Shown here: one piece after another, positions 27,418 through 39,000 of the stretch
How the letters are laid out: each line of letters opens with the position of its first letter
Numbering within the stretch: position 1 is the stretch's first letter
Source of the DNA: Mesorhabditis belari
Lineage: Eukaryota; Nematoda; Chromadorea; Rhabditida; Rhabditidae
Reading direction: 5' to 3'
DNA: 64,000 bases
NCBI GenBank assembly: GCA_958450365.1
Contig: CAUEEP010000743.1
Coordinates: 2,286,001-2,350,000, forward strand
Translations under genes and position numbers: made by a program
Notes under the pieces: generated by a model
Databases searched by the model: none
Told to the model about the DNA's origin: nothing
The model's input: the letters and a program-made list of their open reading frames with translations, nothing else

Positions 27418-28967
27418 TTACTCTATCAATGAATAAAATTCGGTGGTAAATTCATTATCATAAGGAGACAAAATAGGGTCACTGAAGAATTCGGATTGAG
27501 ATTGATTTGATGGAGAGGAAAGAAGGGGATCACTGTAGAGGATCGAATCTTTTCGCTCTTCATCCAATTCAAATGTGAATTCGACTGTGGTTGGGACTAG
27601 TTCACGTTGAGTTGACTGAAATCTCATTTGTTCATGCTCACATTTCTTTTTTCTGTTTACCTGAAAGTTATACTCGAAAGCGTCCTTATGATAAAGCGTT
27701 GGTTGATGTTGTGTTTGGTGACTTTGGTTCTCGGCGTAGTTGTGGTTGTGGTTATACTGGGGTTGATAGGAAGTGCTGCACGAAGAGTAGAAATCCTCAT
27801 CGCATGGAATCAGCTCACTCGACCCCATGGTGAACGGGGTGCTCGGACTCGAATACTCACACCCACCCTCAACCGACGAGGTGCTGGCTGAAATTTGTAC
27901 TTTTTAAAAAGCTACAATCCTTGAACAAAAGCTTGAGATAATTGTTGCCTTTAAATTTTACCCCTTTAAGCCTCTATCTCAATTGGACATCTATTAGTTA
28001 CCTGATTGTGGACACTCGTCCTGAAGCACGTCGGCGTACAGCGAGTCGAGGTCGACCTCTTGTAACTCTGCGAGGATGTCCTCGAGCTGTTGCGCATCAA
28101 GAAGAGCAACGCCATTAGACAGACGAGGTTTCCCCCCTTCTGCAAAAGTGTCGGAAGTGCGGTGCGTGGCTTGACCTGTTCCCTCTGCTGGGGTCCACTA
28201 ATGGATGCGGCTGATCCAAAGGTCGTCGCCTGAAACAAGAGTAATCTCGAATCTTCAAATCACAAATCTTACCATGCACTTGGCTCCGTTCACGTTTTCG
28301 GCTTCACTCCGTGCTTCAAGTCGATCCATGCGCACTCTCAATGACGCGTTGTCGGCTCGCAAGCGCTCGTTCTCATCGAAAAGTCGACGAACCGCGTCTT
28401 CGAGACGTGAAGTTCGCTCCTTTTTACGATCACGAGCCGTTTGTGCGGCCACACGATTCTTCAGCTTTCGGCGATTCATCTTTTCTTCAGCACTCAAATG
28501 AGTGAGTCTTTCCCTCTTTCGAGGCATTGCTGGTTGACTGCATGTCTCGTTGAGAATCTCCTCGATGGGAATGTTTGAGGCTCTAAATTATATAAATTAT
28601 ATAAATTAAAATCAATCTTTATTTTCTCACCTCTTCAGCGTGACTTCGGTCTTCATTGGTGAAGGGGACTTGACCATCTCTGGGACCCGGTTTTGTCTGA
28701 TCACCATTGAATCGGGAGCTGTTCGGATCAAGACCCCAGATGGACGGGGTGCTAAACGTTTGCATTTCTATTTAAAATCTCATTCCAAACCTAGAAGTGT
28801 TTTAGTCTGAAGTTGAACGGGTGCTTGCACATTGTTAGCAGCTGGCAAGAGGTAGATAGTTCGCGGTGTCGTCTGAAATTAGCATATAACCAAGAAGATC
28901 GTTCTAAACTCACCAAAGGGCCTTGCTTAGGGGGTACAGTGGTGACTCTTCGTATAGTAGAATTCAT
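27418..28967 (-). CDS. xbp-1: XBP-1, bZIP transcription factor of the unfolded protein response
   Basis: Nuclear regulator of ER stress genes, made active when IRE-1 splices its mRNA. Exons: 28914-28967, 28791-28872, 28631-28751, 28273-28582, 28002-28229, 27661-27887 and 27418-27615. The bZIP lies in exon 4: basic region KMNRRKLKNRVAAQTARDRK, then a heptad region with LEDAVRRLFDENERLRADN. In exon 5 the unspliced frame runs ATTFGSAASISGPQQ and soon ends at a stop in exon 6. Removing 23 nt (28188-28210) shifts to GSAEGTGQATHRT, continuing through VDLDSLYADVLQDECPQ to an acidic activation tail ending NEFTTEFYSLIE. The last 45-nt intron (27616-27660) is a multiple of three and in frame, so it may be retained. 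Start codon 28967 is the first in-frame ATG. Confidence 0.95.
28188..28210 (-). other. xbp-1: IRE-1-dependent cytoplasmic intron of xbp-1 (23 nt)
   Basis: On the mRNA strand the 5' site is the seven-base loop CAGCCGC closed by TGGAT/ATCCA. The 3' site is the loop CAGCAGA closed by CCC/GGG. Both fit the IRE1 consensus CNG|CNGN. Cutting after the third base of each loop removes exactly 23 nt, the same size as I recall for the C. elegans xbp-1 intron, and produces the frame shift needed for the long C-terminus. Confidence 0.93.
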
Positions 28968-29022
28968 GGTAGGATTTGTAAGTGAGAGGCACCCCTTGGG
29001 AGGGGGCCGCTGCTGGGATGGA

Positions 29023-29079
29023 CACGTCGACTTCTCCAGATCGCAGCGAGGCTGAGGTCAGCTGTCCTGGGACACGTCA
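29023..29079. promoter_or_regulatory. Two UPRE-like CACGTC motifs upstream of xbp-1
   Basis: GGACACGTCGAC (about 29020) and GGGACACGTCAGC (about 29070) lie 55-110 bp before the start codon. Read on the xbp-1 strand, the second gives TGACGTGTCC, matching the TGACGTG core bound by XBP1/ATF6-type bZIP factors. A CCAAT box (ATTGG at 29116 on +) is nearby. Binding is inferred, not shown. Confidence 0.5.
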
Positions 29080-29654
29080 GCTATGCCGATGTGCGAGTGG
29101 GAGAGTGATGGGTGGTGATTGGCTGGGCACGCCTACCAGGGTGAAAGAGTGGGATGAGTGAGGAGAGTGAGGGGAGTTTTGTCTGTGAGACCACACAAGA
29201 TTTCAGAATTTTCGGATAGGGAAAGATGAAGAGAAAAAAATGGGAAAGAGAGACGAGAGAGCACAGCTGATACATGAATCGCGCCATCTTTTGCCAAAAA
29301 ATCGACAGGTTGCGAAACCCTGCCAACGTGGCCTAGCCGATAGCGGTTTCTCGTCGACTCAATTATTGCATCAGGAAATAATTGTTTAGTTACAATTTTT
29401 TTTCAATCAATAACATCAATAACATCAATAACCAATCAATCATTCACTTTTCTCTCAAATTACTCTGCCAGTAAAGTGTTAAACTAAAATTTTATTCACT
29501 GCACCGAAAAAATATTCGTTTAAATTGCAAAGAGTTAGAAAAGATTCAATAGAATTTGATTTCAAGAAGGAAAAAAAAGGAAAAAAAGGATTTCTATCGT
29601 TTGAGATCGAGAAATAGATTGACTAGCTGAGCTTGAGACCGGTGAAAGGGAAAA

Positions 29655-29738
29655 AAAGATGACTAGAATTTTCACATTTTGTATAGGCTTGAAAAAAAGA
29701 TGACTAGAATTTTCAAATTTTGTATAGGTTTAAAAAAA
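29655..29738. repeat. 40-bp tandem repeat
   Basis: GATGACTAGAATTTTCA followed by a variable base and TTTTGTATAGG recurs at 29659 and 29699, with a partial third unit at about 29738. Confidence 0.75.
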
Positions 29739-30032
29739 GGACTAGAATTTTCAATCCCTACCACATATTCTTGATCGTCGATTATGACAAATGTTAAATA
29801 AAAGTATAGAAAAATAGAAAAAGCAATCCATGCACAAAAAGAGAATCAATCTTTTGAGATCAAGAAGAGCATTCGTGAAAGAGCAATAGAAAAAGAATTT
29901 TTGCGTTAAATCGAAGCCAAAATACACTCCAAACAAGAGCAAAGATTTGCATTGATCGCTTGAAGGGAAGCTCGCTGAAAATTTATGGTTATTAACAAGA
30001 TAAAAGTTTCATAAATCCTAATAGTCTATGTT

Positions 30033-33000
30033 TTACCGGTGAGAGAAAAGCTCCTGCATATCTCCAGAGTCCAGCGAAACCACACTGTTGTAGAAAGGAG
30101 CACGCTTGCTGAGGGCCTGAGCCGGATTCGCCCAATGCTGATGTTTCTGAAAGTTTAAAAATTTCAATATAATTTCCTAATAAGTAAGTTTACCGATAAG
30201 TCGAACAACCGTGGAAAGCATTGGCGCTGATTGACAAGATTGTACAAGGCCGACAATTCGTTGATCGAGTAAGCATTCACTGAAAATGGTAATTTTGAAA
30301 AGTTTTTGAAGTTTTTGAATTTTTACATGACGGGCACGACTGTTGGAAAGACGGTGACCGCCTCGAGAAGAGTATCCAAAATGAGATGCACATTTGGACA
30401 TGATCGAGCCAAGATCGCCTGAATGATTATTTTGACCTACAGTACTGGACAATGAAATATGATATTTGAAAAACGATCGTCACTTTCGTGTGTCTGTAAC
30501 TCCGTTGTCTTTGAGTTTAAACTATTAGTGTTATACATTTTCTGAAAGCTCTTTTCAATGGCTACACAATGGTAATATTAATATTTAGAAATACGGTAAA
30601 GACAAGGGAGTTACAGACGCGCGAAAGTGACGATCGTTTTTCAAATATGATACTTCATTGTCCAGTAGTGTATATTTAGCGAGAATACCCTAAAATTAGC
30701 ATCTAAAAGTATCTAGAATTACACTAAAGTTAGCATCTAAACCTTAGCATCTAAACGTATCTTAAACCCTTAAAAAAATGATTGATTTAGAGATCCCTTA
30801 CCAGAACGGTGACTGCTAGAGCTTGTGCTTGTTCACCGCAAACGATTGTCGGATCGAGAAGCATTCCCGATTCTTCTTCGCCATCCTAAAATCAAAATTA
30901 AAATAACTGAATGATAAAAAGATACAAAGAATTCTTTTTTAAAGCTTTCAAAAAGCTGGAAAATTTTTCCACCTCATCGTGCCACGATGGAGCATTAGAT
31001 GGAGAACTCGAAGAGGGTAATAGTGGCGCTGATGGTGAGTGTGGCATTGGTCGGCTGGCCGATAGCCTATAGTTTTGCTTTTAGTTTATATTCTCACTAA
31101 TATTTTGCAAGCTCTCACCGATTTCCGTCCCAAGGAGCATCCAAAACCTGACGTGAAACAACTTGCTGCTGTTCGCGACGCGTCGAGAAACCACGAAAAC
31201 GCTGTTGAACCTTTTCATCAAACGGCAGCAAAGCCAATAGATAAGGAATATTGTCCATTGTCAAGACATATGGATCTCTTAAGAAAATCGTTTTCACAAA
31301 ATGATTGATGGACTTACTGGTGATTGCTCTTCGCAGTGATTCGTAGTAAAAGTTGAAGCAGTTGAACGACTTTCACTGATAGATACGGTTGTCGAAGTCC
31401 TATTGAAGACTTTAATAAAATAATTTTCAATCTTTTTTTACCTTTCAGAAGATATCCAACTAATGCAAAGTTGAAATTGGCTTTGAATGAAAGTCCGGCA
31501 CATTGATCAACGGCTTTGAGATCCCATTCAAGGGGTATTCTCGCCTCCATAGCAAACTTTTCCAATGACTAAATTTAGTTATTACTAAAATTTGAATAGC
31601 TTTCAAACCGTAGTGTGTTCAAAGACGCCCATATGATCGAGATTGCTGAGATTGGCGAATAAAAGCTGTATTGCATATTCGTAGATTGTTGCATGTTCGA
31701 GCTAAAAGTTCGATTTTATATGGTTAGGAACTTTGAGACAAACCTGGAACATAAGAATTGCTATCCAAAAGATTAGTTTGTGAATAGGGGAATTTGAAGC
31801 GGTGAGTGTGTGGAGACGAATAAGTGAGAGGGAAACGGCCGCCATCGCCGAGAGACAATCTCGACGTTTCACCACCTAAGCTTTTTTTAAAGAATTGTTT
31901 CTTTTTTATTTTCTATTTGTCTAATTCTTTCTCTAATTGGGGGTGGGACAAATGTGACCTTTTTTTGCGCACCTGGACATTTGCGCACCTTTTTTTTTGC
32001 TGGAAAAGGCCTTAGGCAAGGCCGTAGAGCTTCGAAAATATTTCCATATAAGGGAATCGTATGCGTAGATTCCGAATTTCGACAAATCAGACCTCGCTGA
32101 CACGTCAAATTTGGGCTAAAAGGTAAAAACTGCGGAAAAGCGTTAAGTTGCGTAGTTTTTGCCTTTTAGCCCAAATTTGACTTGTCAGCGAGGTCTGATT
32201 TGTCGAAATTCGGAATCTACGCATACGATTCCCTTCTATGAAAACATTTTTGAAGCTCTACGACTTTTCCTAAGGCCTTTTCCAGCAAAAAAAAGGTGCG
32301 CAAATGTCCAGGTGCGCAAAAAAAAGGTCACATTTGTCCCACCCCCCTCTAATTTTCTATAATTTTCTAATTTTCTCATACCTGCACCAAAATCTGAATG
32401 ATGTTTTTCATCTCCGGATCAGAAATCGATTCAGCCAGACAGGAGAAAGCGATCAAGGACCGGATTTGCATTTCACCACAACCCTAAAAGTCAAATTTAT
32501 TTCTCATTTAATAATGTAGCATTATAATAAAGCTAAATGATAAAAGATATACTTAAATAAGTCACTAAACGATTAAACTAAACGAAAGATTTCACCTGAA
32601 AAGCCCAATGCCTAGCCACTGTTCTCCACTCGCTGATCCACGCTCTTCCACCATCCATTCCCATTTCAAGATCCTATCTCTTTTTGTAATACTATTTTCT
32701 TTTTCTTTTATACTTTAAGCACTCCAATGATGAGTGTTAGCAGTTGATGAACATCACCAAGTCCAACTGGTTGCAAAGCTGGCATGTCATCCTCTAGCTC
32801 TCGCTCGCTTTCCGACTCGACCCTAAGAAATCTATCTTTCATTCTTTGAATCTACACTTACTTCCCATCAGCTTGATCAACCAATTGCATGGCTGCATTC
32901 ACGACGGCTTGCCCTGAATCACAGTCGATCACCCGGAAAAGCCGCATCGATTCCGAGGAAGAAAGTTGCCTCAAAAATAAACCAAGAGAGCCATGTCCTT

Positions 33001-36000
33001 CATCTACAAATCTTTCACTTTCTTTTCGATCTTTACAAGATACCATTAAGCTTATAGTCGGGGTTGGTTCCAAAGCTGTGAAAGATATTGTTAACAATCG
33101 CGAATGTAGCATAGCGAACGAATTGTGACCCACTCCCAGCAACACAGGCTACCACATGGAGAATTTGGGGTAAATGAGCTTCCACTAAAAGCTGGAAATT
33201 TTAGAAAAAAAATCTTTAGAGCACGTTTTAAAGCGGCTGAGTCAAAAGTGAGCACAAGAAGGAATGCGAGAAGTCGAGGAAGGCTGCTTGGTGGAGTTGG
33301 CTGAAAAGAGATAAAGTTGAAGATGTTGTCAAAAAAAACATGAAAAACCTGTGGACTGCTGGCTTGTGTCAATTGCTCGATACATCTTCGTACGATGAGT
33401 GATGGGAGAAGCGATGACGCTGACGACAGTGATTGCACAATGTCCAAGCTTGCCGAGATCGGTGACACGGCTAAAAGACGATCGATTGTCGTTTGTAGAA
33501 CCCGCTCGTCAAGCTCTCCAATCCTTGGCCAAACCTAGAGATTCTTGAAATTTGAAAAAAAACAAAAAACTTTCAAACTCACCAAAGAGCAGATCAGTGC
33601 CGCAATGGTGCCTCCCTCATGGCACGCGGAAACGAGATGAGCAATGCATTCTTGACGAATCTCATCCGAAACTTCGGAGAGACAACCCCAACTGTCCTAA
33701 AATATGTTGTAAATCAAGTGTCACTGTCTTTTTTTTACCTTTAATGCATCGATTAGAGTGATATTTGGATGATCAAGGATTCGGGGGAGTAAAGTGCCGA
33801 GGAGATTTGGATTTGAGCGAATCAGCGAGGTGACTAGTGGTCTGACTAGTCGAGTGCAGCCAGATGGAACCAACACGCAAGGAGTTTCCTGAAGATTGCT
33901 ATTTTAATATACAGGGTGTCCGGAAAAAAAAAAGTGGTCATCGGTTTGAATCTAGAAAAATTTTCTCGTTGATTTTGGTCAAAATTGGTTTTTGCCTCAG
34001 GCGTCACACAACAAGATCAAGTCGATTTTTTGATGATTTTGTGAATCATCAAATGATGTGAAAGCTCATGCATCGGCCAGGGAGCTCAAAATGCACGTAT
34101 CCATGAAAAACACACTTTTGAATTCTTCTATTTCACCACAAATCTTTCAACTTTTCGTTTCTATAAATTCGTTTTGTTCTTTTAATATTCTAGCCACAAT
34201 TTCAGTTTGCATTGTTGAATTGGCTGTTTCAAAAATCTTAAAAATATGGTTAATGTTTCAAAATATGGTTAATGTTAATGTTAACGTTAAGAATATGGTT
34301 AAGAATAGCGTTAAGAATAGCGTTAAGAATAACGTTAAGAATAGCGTTAAGAATATGGTTAATGTTTCAAAATATGGTTAGTTGTTTCAAAAATCTTTAA
34401 AATATGGTTAATTTTTAAACGAGAAAACAAGAGGTTGTTGCTGCTTTTACCCAGAACCGACTTTTTTTTTTGCGGGTCTCTTATTTTCAAGATCCTAATA
34501 TCAAAAATTTATAGAAACAAAAAGTAAAAAGATTTGTGGTGAAATAGAGGAATTCAAAAGTGTGCTTAGCATTTTGAGCATTTTGATTTTGAGCATTTTG
34601 AGCTCTTCGCTCGATGCATGACAAATTATCAATCAATTAATCAATCAAATTATCATCAATCATAAAATCATCAAAAAATCAACTTGATCTTGTTGTGTGA
34701 CGCCTGAGGAAAAACCAATTCTGACACCACAATGAGCCTTGAAAAATCAACGAGAAAATTTCCCCCAGACTCAAACCGATGACCACTTTATTTTTCCGGA
34801 CACCCTGTATATCTAGTATTGCGCTTAATGGATTTTTGGCTTTCTAAGCAGTACAATACAGTACAATACATTTGTAGTACAATACATTAACTTAAACTAA
34901 ACAACAATTAATCATAAAATCTACGTAATTTTACATAGATTAAGAACAATAGCATTTTTAACCTTTTGTAAAGCGTAACGCTATGCCGCATTCTATATCG
35001 TACTACAAACTTGTAGATGCTCAGTGATTGGTAGTGATAGAGTGGTGGCCAATGAGTGCAGAAGAGTGTAGGCGGTGGCTCGTACCCCGGCGTCGATGTC
35101 TACCAGTTGAATGAGAGCCAAACAAACCAGTTGCGGAGCATGCGTCCAGAAAGGAGCTCCTGTAAAATTTATTCAATTTTTTATTGTAATACATCTATTA
35201 CTTAAAAAAAATAGCACAAAAAGCACAAAAATAGCACAAAAACGAACGTGCAGCTGTGTCAGCATCGGCTTGTCGATCTCGAACGGCTGAGATTTTCTCC
35301 AGCAACTCGAGAGCTTCTTCAAGTCTCAGTGACACTATTGTATCCCCAGATAACAATGAAACCGTTTTTGAGTCGATTAATTCAAGCTAAATCGAAAATC
35401 TTAAGTGAAAACCCGGAACTGTTTAAAACCTGTTCAAAATCTGAGCACTGATAAAAATCGGAGACAAGTGCTGGCTGTTCACTCCATTTTCTTGCACCAG
35501 AGATGCACAAAAGACCTTCGACAATTTTTACAGTCACCTAAAAAACTTGTTTTTCATTTCTTTTTTTTAGAAAAGTGTAACAAACATGAACTTGTTCAGC
35601 TCCAATAAGTTCAGCTTCAACTAAATATTCTTCTCCAATCATGACTTGTCGCGAAAGAGTGGGCAATGAATCGAGTGGGATTCTGGCTCCGATTGGATCA
35701 AAAGAAATATGGAGAGTGTTAAAGAGAGCGAAATGGTCGTGAAGACGAGAAAGGAGTGGGGTTGAACAATGAAGTACCAACACTAGAGAATTTTTGCTAG
35801 TTTAAGCCAAAAGTTTAAGCCGTTCTTTTTACCTGAATCAATGTGAGCGAATGAATCAGCGGACATGAGCTTTTGCAAATGCGGTGGATCATAGCAGCAA
35901 AGGCCATCAAGAAGGCAAATCTGAGAGAAATTTAGACGATTTTACAGTGAAATTCCACAAATATTTCTTACCCATTTCGTTCTCGCGCATCGTTCGGAAA

Positions 36001-39000
36001 TCGTTTTCACAGCCGTTTCCGCTTCCACATTTTGCAAGCGTCTAGAAAAATGAGAGGCTTTAACAGAAACAATCTAATAAAGCTAATAACAATCTAATAA
36101 CAATCTAATCTAATAAATTCGATGAAGCACATGTGTAGCGCAATCTAACCTGAGAATGAGAGCATAGATTGGAATGCCATTGGCGTTTGTTGCAAGTTGA
36201 TAGAAATAGGGAAGCGTTGGATCAAGTCCTAGAAATAATCGGAATTCTTGAATCTTGAACAAATTTCTGTGTTACCTTCAGAATTAGCTGGTGGAAGTGG
36301 TGGCTCATCGGGAAGACTTTGCAAGAGCGCATCCACTCGAGAGCATAAATTCGATGAAGCACATGTGTAGCGCAATTGTCTCACAATCTGAAATATTTGA
36401 TTTGATATGATAAATATGATTATATTTGCATTCTCCTCGAGCAAGTAATTACTTGAATAGATTCGCCTTAGGAATTTTTACTTGGTAAACGCGTCGAGTA
36501 ATGGTATGATGCTAATTTCAAGTAATGATCTTCTAAAAACCTTTTTCAATTGTTCAAATAAGTTTTATTACTTTTCTATGCTTTTAAAAGCTAATAATCT
36601 TAGTAACTGTGAACTAAAACCCTCTGAATCGATCTAGTAAAGAACCAAAAACCGAAACAAAAAAAGAGCAAGAAATCTAGCTCGAGCCGGAGTCGAACCT
36701 GTCACCGAATATGCGTTCGCTTTAGAGAAACTCGCAAGCTATTCGGCCAGAAGGCAAGCAAGGCCAGGTGCTTTGGAAGGCGTCTTAGAAAGCGATTACC
36801 CGAAAGGAACACACTATGATCAGCTACATACCTCTTGCTTATCATTAAGAAATAGGGAATGAACGTTGAAGAGGAGATGTGCGTTAAGAGACGGAGGCGG
36901 TGCTCGAAGAGCCTCCTCGTCTATTTCTTCACCCACAACGGCCGAGAGGAAGCTGAATTTCAAGTTTTCGGTTTAGATTTTAGTGCACTTTGTTGATATT
37001 TTATTTTTTTTTTTAAAACCACTCACTCATTCACCGGTTGTACTTTTGCGGCGATGAACTCAGCGAAATGTCTCATTGAGCTGTCGCGACTCGTCGTTGG
37101 TTGATTCACCTAATTGTTGCTTAAAAGACTTTAGCACAAAGCTTTTACAGTTGTTTGCAGAATTTTTGACACAAGCATCAATCCTCGACTTAATTGACGA
37201 GAAGGACGTCTTGAGCAAAGTTGCATTTCATATGGAGTCACTAAACTCATTGAATAACTACCGTCAATCTAATAAAACCCCATAATGTCGAAGTATAGTC
37301 GCGTAGTCTAACTTTGAAAGTTCTTTTTTTCCGCACTGCTTTAAGCTACAATGTTCGCTTGATTGTCAAATGATAGCTCTTGTAATCTAATATTTTTGAT
37401 AACAAAAGTGTAACTGGGAAAATCTAGAGGCTGATAAAGAAATGATTTTCTAAAAAAAAGTTAGACTACGAGATTGTACGAGAAGGCGTTCTATTAGAGT
37501 ATTAAAGGTAGCGTAACCAACCAATTGCTGGATTGAACAGTCTCAAGAAAAGGATTTTTCCCAAAGCTGAGAGTCCACTAGAAGGAAAACGGGTATTGAT
37601 CACCAAATAAAGTTGTCGACAAAGGACTCGTAACTGTAAAATTTTTTATAGCTATTTTGTTTTTAAAAAAACTTTAGGTGGCAGATGTTCGAGTGACTGT
37701 AGAATGAGATCGAAAGCCCGTTGAGCAGCTTTTTGACTTGACGCAATTCCACAAGCAACCGCTGACGAAGAAGAAGATGGCGATCCTTGTTGACTCATTC
37801 TAATTTATTCTTGTTTAAAGCTTCACTTGAATCAATTACCGTTCTGGCTCAATCTCATAAGTTGCCGCATCGGATTGCATCATTTCTTGAATGAGTGGCC
37901 TTAGAGTTGTTACTAGATAAGCATGGCCGAATACCCGGAAACAGTAGCCAATCAATTTTGCTGCAAAGGAAGATCCTCTAAAATTTAAAATTCTAAAAAA
38001 CGAACTTATTTAGTAACCTATAAAGAGTACTCGGGCTGATTGCACTTTCAGCTTCCGTCCAGAGAACAGCCCATAACAATTCAGAAAGACGACCTTTTTC
38101 TGAGAAAGCTGTTACAACGACTCGACAAACTCTTTCCTGAAATTGGATTTGAAAAATAGATCAATAAATCAATAGATAAATAGATCTATAGATCAATAGA
38201 TCAATAGATAAATAGATCAATAGATCAATAGATAAATAGATCAATAAATCAATAGATCAATAGATCAATAAATCAATAGATTAATAGATCAATAGATAAA
38301 TAGATCAATAGATCAATAGATCAATAGATCAATGGATCAATAAATCAATAGTTCAATAGATAAACTCTGATTCTAGTTGATAAGCTGACCGGTGAATCGA
38401 GAGGAATTGAGTTGGCGAGAGAGCTGACCAAAGGTAAGCTTCCATCTTCAGTTGTCATTGTGAGTAGACGCAGAAGTTCTCCGTGACGCCCTTCCCGATC
38501 ACCAGTGCCACCCGTTCTTCTAAAATTGATCGTTGTTTAGAATTAGCTATGAACAGTGACTGAAGCTTTAGATCAAAGTTTACCTTGCAGGACTGTCTGC
38601 ACGAAGAACTCGACTGAGCGCGTCAAGTGCCCATCCACGAGTTCTTCTCCCAGAAGACCACGATGTTTCCATTGCTCGAACAACTCCTAAACTTGTATTA
38701 GTTGAAAATTTTCTTTTATCTTACCTAGATCCGGATTTGCGTTGATTAGTGCCGCAATAGCAGCCAGAACAGCCTCATTTGTTCGTCGAGTCAATTCAGC
38801 AGCTCCACCGCTGTTCACTGGTTCCTAAATAAATTAGATGATTTTTTTCTAACAGCTAACAACTTCAAGTGGAGTTCTACTCAAAACTGGAGATGAATGG
38901 GATAATGATGGTTCTTGGAAAGCGTCGAGTAGCTGAGTATAGAGTCTAAAGCTTTGTTTATGTGTCGATCACAGGATTTATTAGTATAATGCTGGTAAAG

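Larger units (their letters stand above)
28968..30032. other. Spacer between xbp-1 and NF1, including the xbp-1 promoter
   Basis: 28968-29300 is GC-richer and is the likely xbp-1 promoter. 29370-29440 holds short AACATCAATA repeats. Around 29650-29740 a unit of about 40 bp (GATGACTAGAATTTTCA...) occurs two and a half times. 29860-29974 could be an extra last exon of NF1. Confidence 0.55.

Noticed and set aside
28021..28238. Frame continuing ATTFGSAASISGPQQ as the main XBP-1 C-terminus
   Set aside because: It is the unspliced isoform; the composition of the other frame and the two IRE1-type loops show that the active protein uses the shifted frame.
38157..38360. Regular repeats that might suggest a CRISPR-like array
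   Set aside because: Units are 8 bp without unique spacers, inside a eukaryotic intron; this is a simple tandem repeat.
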